DNA of 7,363 nt from the NCBI GenBank assembly GCA_038231615.1, contig JBBRLA010000438.1, positions 1-7,363 of the forward strand, given 5' to 3'. Shown piece by piece: positions 4,949-7,363 of the stretch. A model generated the notes under the pieces. That model was not told where the DNA came from and made no database searches. It was given only the letters and a program-made list of their open reading frames with translations. Origin of the DNA: JBBRLA01 sp038231615. GTDB taxonomy: Bacteria > Myxococcota_A > Polyangia > Palsa-1104 > JAEUJZ01. Each line of letters starts with the position of its first letter. Within the stretch, counting starts at the first letter, position 1. Both the position numbers and the translations under genes were made by a program.

Positions 4949-5971
4949 ATGAATCTGACCCAAGGTCACCCTCCCGCCGCCCGGCAGCTTGCAACCGAGC
5001 TGGCGGTGCGCCGCGCCCAGGCGATGACCTGTGAATCCGTGCTCGACCTCATCGGCGGCACGCCCCTGTGCCGCCTGCGCAACCTGGAGCCCCCCGGCGT
5101 CGAGCTGTGGGCCAAGTGCGAGTTTGCCAACCCCGGCGGATCCGTCAAGGACCGCCCGGCCCTGCAGATGATCCGCGACGCCATCGCCGATGGCCGCCTG
5201 ACGCAAAAAAAGACGATCATCGATTCGACCTCGGGCAACACCGGCGTGGCCTACTCCCTGGTCGGGGCGGCCCTTCAGTACCGGGTGAAGCTGGTGATGC
5301 CGGCCAATGTCTCCGCTGCCCGCAAACATATCACCTTGGCGTACGGGACTGAACTCATCTACTCATCGGACATGGAAGGTTCGGATGGGGCCATCCGCGT
5401 GGTGCAGGAGCTGGTGGCCAAGGACCCCGAACGTTACTTCTATCCCGACCAGTACAGCAACGAATCCAACCCCCGGGCGCATTACCTGGGTACCGGCGCC
5501 GAGCTGATAGCGGCATTGGGCGATCGTCTGACCCATTTCATCGCTGGCATCGGCACCTCGGGGACCGTCATGGGCACCGGCAGGCGCCTGAAGGAGCACC
5601 GGCGGCCCGAGCCTCACGGGGGCAGCGGCGGCGTGACCGTGGTGGCCCTTCAGCCCGACGACTCGCTGCACGGCATGGAGGGGCTCAAGCACATGGACTC
5701 GTCCATCGTGCCGAAGATCTGGCGCCCGGACGAATGCGTGGACCGCATCCTGAGCATGTCGACCGACGAGGCGTGGGACATGGCTGATCGACTGGCCGCC
5801 GACGAGGGGCTCTTCGTGGGTCACTCGGCGGGCGCCAACGTCGCCGGGGCCTTGCGCCTGGCCAAGGAGCTTGCCGAACGCGGCGAACGCGGCTGCATCG
5901 CCACCCTTCTCGCCGATCGCGGGGACCGGTACTTCGTGCCGCTGAAATGGGAAAAGAAATATGAGTGGTAA
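4949..5971 (+). CDS. cysM: PLP-dependent cysteine synthase, CysM type
   Basis: This fold-type II PLP enzyme should place sulfur onto an activated serine. In mycobacteria the homologous CysM uses O-phosphoserine and the CysO thiocarboxylate, which fits the carrier and JAMM genes around it. Signatures are DLIGGTPL at 33-40, NPGGSVKDR with the PLP lysine K67, TSGNTG at 94-99, YFYPDQYSNESNP, the phosphate-binding loop GIGTSGTVMGTG, and HGMEGLKHMDSSIVPKI. The last segment resembles the CysM region that binds phosphoserine, with lysine in GLKHMD where I recall an arginine in M. tuberculosis. It lacks the CysK GPHRIQGIGAG block. At 340 residues it is slightly long because ATG 4949 gives a 25-residue N-terminal extension; ATG 5023 (MTCESVLDLIGG) would give a family-normal N-terminus. 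GAGG at 4929-4932 is 16 bases before ATG 4949, so neither start has an ideal RBS. It overlaps the JAMM gene by 11 bases. Confidence 0.92.
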   Translation: MNLTQGHPPAARQLATELAVRRAQAMTCESVLDLIGGTPLCRLRNLEPPGVELWAKCEFANPGGSVKDRPALQMIRDAIADGRLTQKKTIIDSTSGNTGVAYSLVGAALQYRVKLVMPANVSAARKHITLAYGTELIYSSDMEGSDGAIRVVQELVAKDPERYFYPDQYSNESNPRAHYLGTGAELIAALGDRLTHFIAGIGTSGTVMGTGRRLKEHRRPEPHGGSGGVTVVALQPDDSLHGMEGLKHMDSSIVPKIWRPDECVDRILSMSTDEAWDMADRLAADEGLFVGHSAGANVAGALRLAKELAERGERGCIATLLADRGDRYFVPLKWEKKYEW

Positions 5972-6452
5972 AGACCCAAAAACGGCTTCGCCATGCGCTA
6001 TTGAACCGACCGCCCTTTCTCTGTGCTACGCCGAGGCGGCGCAGGCGTACCCGGAAGAGGCCTGCGGCCTGCTCAGCGGCCCCAGGGAAAGCGACCTCTG
6101 TGACGAGGTGCGCCCGTGCAAGAACCGCCAGAACGACCTGCACCTGCAAGATCCCGAGACCTACCCCCGGGACGCCACCATGGCGTACAACCTGGGGGCT
6201 CGGGACATTCTTTATCTGTCGCGATCTCTGGACGGGCCGCGACCGGTCAAGATCATCTACCACTCCCACTGCGACGTCGGGGCCTACTTTTCCGAGGAAG
6301 ACCGCCGCGCCGCCACCTTCGAGGACGAACTGCTCTACCCGGTGGACTACCTGGTCATCGACTGCGCCGCCGCCGGGGTCCGCGGCGCCCTCCTCTTCCG
6401 CTTCCAAGACGGCCAATTCGTCGAGATCGCCAGTTATCCCGCGGCAGCCTGA
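5961..6452 (+). CDS. JAMM/MPN+ metalloprotease, Mec+/QbsD-like
   Basis: This zinc isopeptidase-like hydrolase has 163 residues, about the size of a single MPN+ domain. The JAMM signature is complete: E33 in YPEEACGLLSG, H101 and H103 in YHSHCDVGAYFSEED, S111 and D114, the HxHx7Sx2D zinc site. By family precedent it could cleave cysteine from the carrier-cysteine adduct (Mec+, Rv1334), or trim residues after the carrier diglycine (QbsD). Here both may be needed because the carrier ends GGR. ATG 5961 lies inside the end of cysM (ATGAGTGGTAA), so translation is probably coupled; only a weak GGGAAAAGAA purine stretch precedes it. The N-terminal 15 residues are poorly conserved-looking. It is the last gene of the cluster, followed by a 151-base gap. 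Confidence 0.93.
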   Translation: MSGKDPKTASPCAIEPTALSLCYAEAAQAYPEEACGLLSGPRESDLCDEVRPCKNRQNDLHLQDPETYPRDATMAYNLGARDILYLSRSLDGPRPVKIIYHSHCDVGAYFSEEDRRAATFEDELLYPVDYLVIDCAAAGVRGALLFRFQDGQFVEIASYPAAA

Positions 6453-6463
6453 CCCCGTAACCC

Positions 6464-6499
6464 TGATTGACTGACTGACTGACTGATTGATTGATTGAT
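6464..6499 (+). repeat. TGAC/TGAT tetranucleotide array
   Basis: Nine tandem TGAY units: one TGAT, four TGAC, four TGAT. The array begins 11 bases after the JAMM stop and ends in the palindrome TTGATCAA at 6495-6502. With period four it places TGA stops in all three + frames. Its TGATTGATC end reappears inverted as GATCAATCA at 4373-4381, just before the second E1-like gene. Confidence 0.9.
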
Positions 6500-6505
6500 C
6501 AATGC

Positions 6506-6517
6506 GTCGGCGCCGAC
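6506..6517 (+). repeat. 12-bp palindrome GTCGGCGCCGAC
   Basis: A perfect palindrome in the gap after the JAMM gene. There is no following T run, so it is not a standard intrinsic terminator; it may be a Rho-dependent boundary structure, a protein site, or chance in GC-rich DNA. Confidence 0.4.
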
Positions 6518-6545
6518 CGCCCGAGCCGGTGGAGGAAATCCGGTC

Positions 6546-6574
6546 TGGAAATGATTCCACGGACAGCGTATAGT
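6546..6574 (+). promoter_or_regulatory. Candidate promoter and operator before the propeller gene
   Basis: TATAGT at 6569-6574 resembles a -10 box and lies 29 bases before ATG 6604. The -35 position has no good TTGACA match but is occupied by an inverted repeat, TGGAA (6546-6550) and TTCCA (6555-6559) around ATGA. This could be an activator or repressor site. The rest of the gap holds the tetranucleotide array and a palindrome. Confidence 0.35.
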
Positions 6575-6590
6575 GAACCCAACCTTATTT

Positions 6591-6596
6591 GGTGGG
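6591..6596 (+). promoter_or_regulatory. Ribosome binding site of the propeller gene
   Basis: GGTGGG lies 7 bases before ATG 6604 and 19 before the alternative ATG 6616, so it supports 6604 as the start. Confidence 0.5.
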
Positions 6597-6603
6597 ATCG
6601 CCG

Positions 6604-7363
6604 ATGCCTGCAAGCATGAACCATGCGCTGGGACTGCTCCTTGCCTTGACGGTCCTGCGTCCGGCCGCCCGGGCCGATGAGGCAGGGCCGGCCCTGCGGC
6701 TTGTCGCCCCCAAAGGCACCGCGGTGGACTTTCAGGGTAGTTCCCTGTGGGTCGATGCCACCGGCAGCCGGGTACGATTCTCCTACGCACCTTCCGATGC
6801 GTCGCTGGCGGCCTTCGCGCTGGGCGAGCGGGCGGTCAAGCGGCTGACGCAGGCGGACAGCCGGCTGCACGCGCCGCGCCCCGCTTCGGGCTGCCCGGTG
6901 CCGCCGCAGGCCCCGGGGGATGCCTGTCGCGTCGCGGTATTGGATGGCGAGGGGGGGACCGTCCTGGGCACGGATCGCGCGCTCTACTCGATCGACGGAC
7001 ACGGGGGGCCCCGCTGGCAGACGCCGCTGCCGGCGCCGATCCGGCTGGTGAACCTTTCGGGAGATGGGCGTTTGGTGGTCGCGGCCCTGGGGGACGGCAC
7101 GCTGCGCTGGTACGCGGCGCAGACCGGGGAGGCGCTGCTCTCGTGGTTTCCCCACCGGGACCCAAAGCGCTGGGTCGCCTGGACCCCCTCCGGCTTCTAC
7201 GATGCCGCTGCCGGGGGCGAGGCGGCACTCTCGTGGCAGATGGTCCGACCCGCAGGCACCGGGGTCGACAGCTTCCCCATCGAACAATTCCAGGATCGCT
7301 TCTTCCGCCCCGACGTGGTGGGCCGGGTGCTCTTCACCCTGGACGAACGACGGGCGCTGGAAG
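6604..7363 (+). CDS. Exported WD40/propeller-type protein of the caspase-associated family, 3'-partial
   Basis: The frame is open from ATG 6604 to the window end, giving 253 complete codons. Residues 1-24 look like a Sec signal peptide (HALGLLLALTVL core, cleavage after ARA-24), though the n-region lacks Lys or Arg. The visible body includes a propeller-like part (VLGTDRALYSIDGHGGPRW, then LSGDGRLVVAALGDGTLRWY), then WVAWTPSGFYDAAAGGE and DRFFRPDVVGRVL. From recall, this last block is typical of bacterial WD40-repeat proteins that often carry a caspase-like domain; those usually have many WD40 repeats before it, while this protein begins close to the block, with a signal peptide in place of the repeats. 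Two cysteines (in SGCPV and DACRV) lie about 11 residues apart in the mature part and could form a disulfide after export. The missing C-terminus would show whether a peptidase domain is present. No link to the sulfur cluster is evident. Confidence 0.7.
   Translation, partial: MPASMNHALGLLLALTVLRPAARADEAGPALRLVAPKGTAVDFQGSSLWVDATGSRVRFSYAPSDASLAAFALGERAVKRLTQADSRLHAPRPASGCPVPPQAPGDACRVAVLDGEGGTVLGTDRALYSIDGHGGPRWQTPLPAPIRLVNLSGDGRLVVAALGDGTLRWYAAQTGEALLSWFPHRDPKRWVAWTPSGFYDAAAGGEAALSWQMVRPAGTGVDSFPIEQFQDRFFRPDVVGRVLFTLDERRALE

Noticed and set aside
4379..5329. 316-codon - strand open frame opposite the second E1-like gene and cysM
   Set aside because: It spans two well-supported + strand genes and shows no recognisable domain or ribosome binding site.
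5685..6560. 291-codon - strand open frame opposite cysM and the JAMM gene
   Set aside because: It is opposite the complete JAMM motif, and its start region is a translation of the tetranucleotide array (repeated INQS/VSQS), a sign of a shadow frame.
6499..7287. 262-codon - strand open frame opposite the last gene
   Set aside because: The + frame has a signal peptide, ribosome binding site and a recognisable family block; the - frame has none.

Overview
The window is very GC-rich DNA with genes packed on the + strand. It looks like the chromosome of a GC-rich proteobacterium. The last gene belongs to a WD40/propeller family that I associate with gammaproteobacteria such as the Chromatiales, but that assignment is tentative and rests on recall, not on a search.

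Layout: (1) bases 2-2035 hold the 5'-truncated end of an unusual RecQ-family DNA helicase. (2) Bases 2097-6452 hold a sulfur-transfer / cysteine-biosynthesis cluster of six genes: a CysK-type cysteine synthase; a MoeB/ThiF-type E1-like adenylyltransferase overlapping it by 8 nt; a MoaD/ThiS (CysO-like) beta-grasp sulfur carrier with its own strong RBS; a second, internally deleted E1-like protein; a CysM-type PLP enzyme; and a JAMM/Mec+ metalloprotease overlapping cysM by 11 nt. (3) Bases 4093-4330, between the carrier and the second E1-like gene, hold a roughly 240-bp non-coding palindromic element. It has imperfect terminal inverted repeats and three copies of a GAAT/ATTC-loop hairpin, and looks like a MITE or compound REP element. 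(4) Bases 6453-6603 are intergenic, with a nine-unit TGAC/TGAT array and a weak promoter candidate. (5) From 6604 to the window end runs the 5' part of a secreted propeller-type protein of the kind often joined to caspase-like domains.

How the genes may work together: by analogy with the mycobacterial CysO-CysM-Mec+ route, the E1-like enzyme would adenylate the carrier's C-terminal glycine and allow thiocarboxylate formation. CysM would transfer that sulfur to an activated serine, leaving cysteine attached to the carrier, and the JAMM protease would release it. Three features depart from that model. The carrier ends in Gly-Gly-Arg, so it needs trimming before activation. The apparently active E1 lacks the N-terminal arginine-finger segment normal in MoeB/ThiF, while the deleted second E1-like protein keeps that segment but has lost the adenylation centre. 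A free-sulfide type CysK is encoded in the same cluster. The first two together suggest a split, eukaryote-like heterodimeric E1 plus protease-activated carrier system, which is the most interesting hypothesis here.
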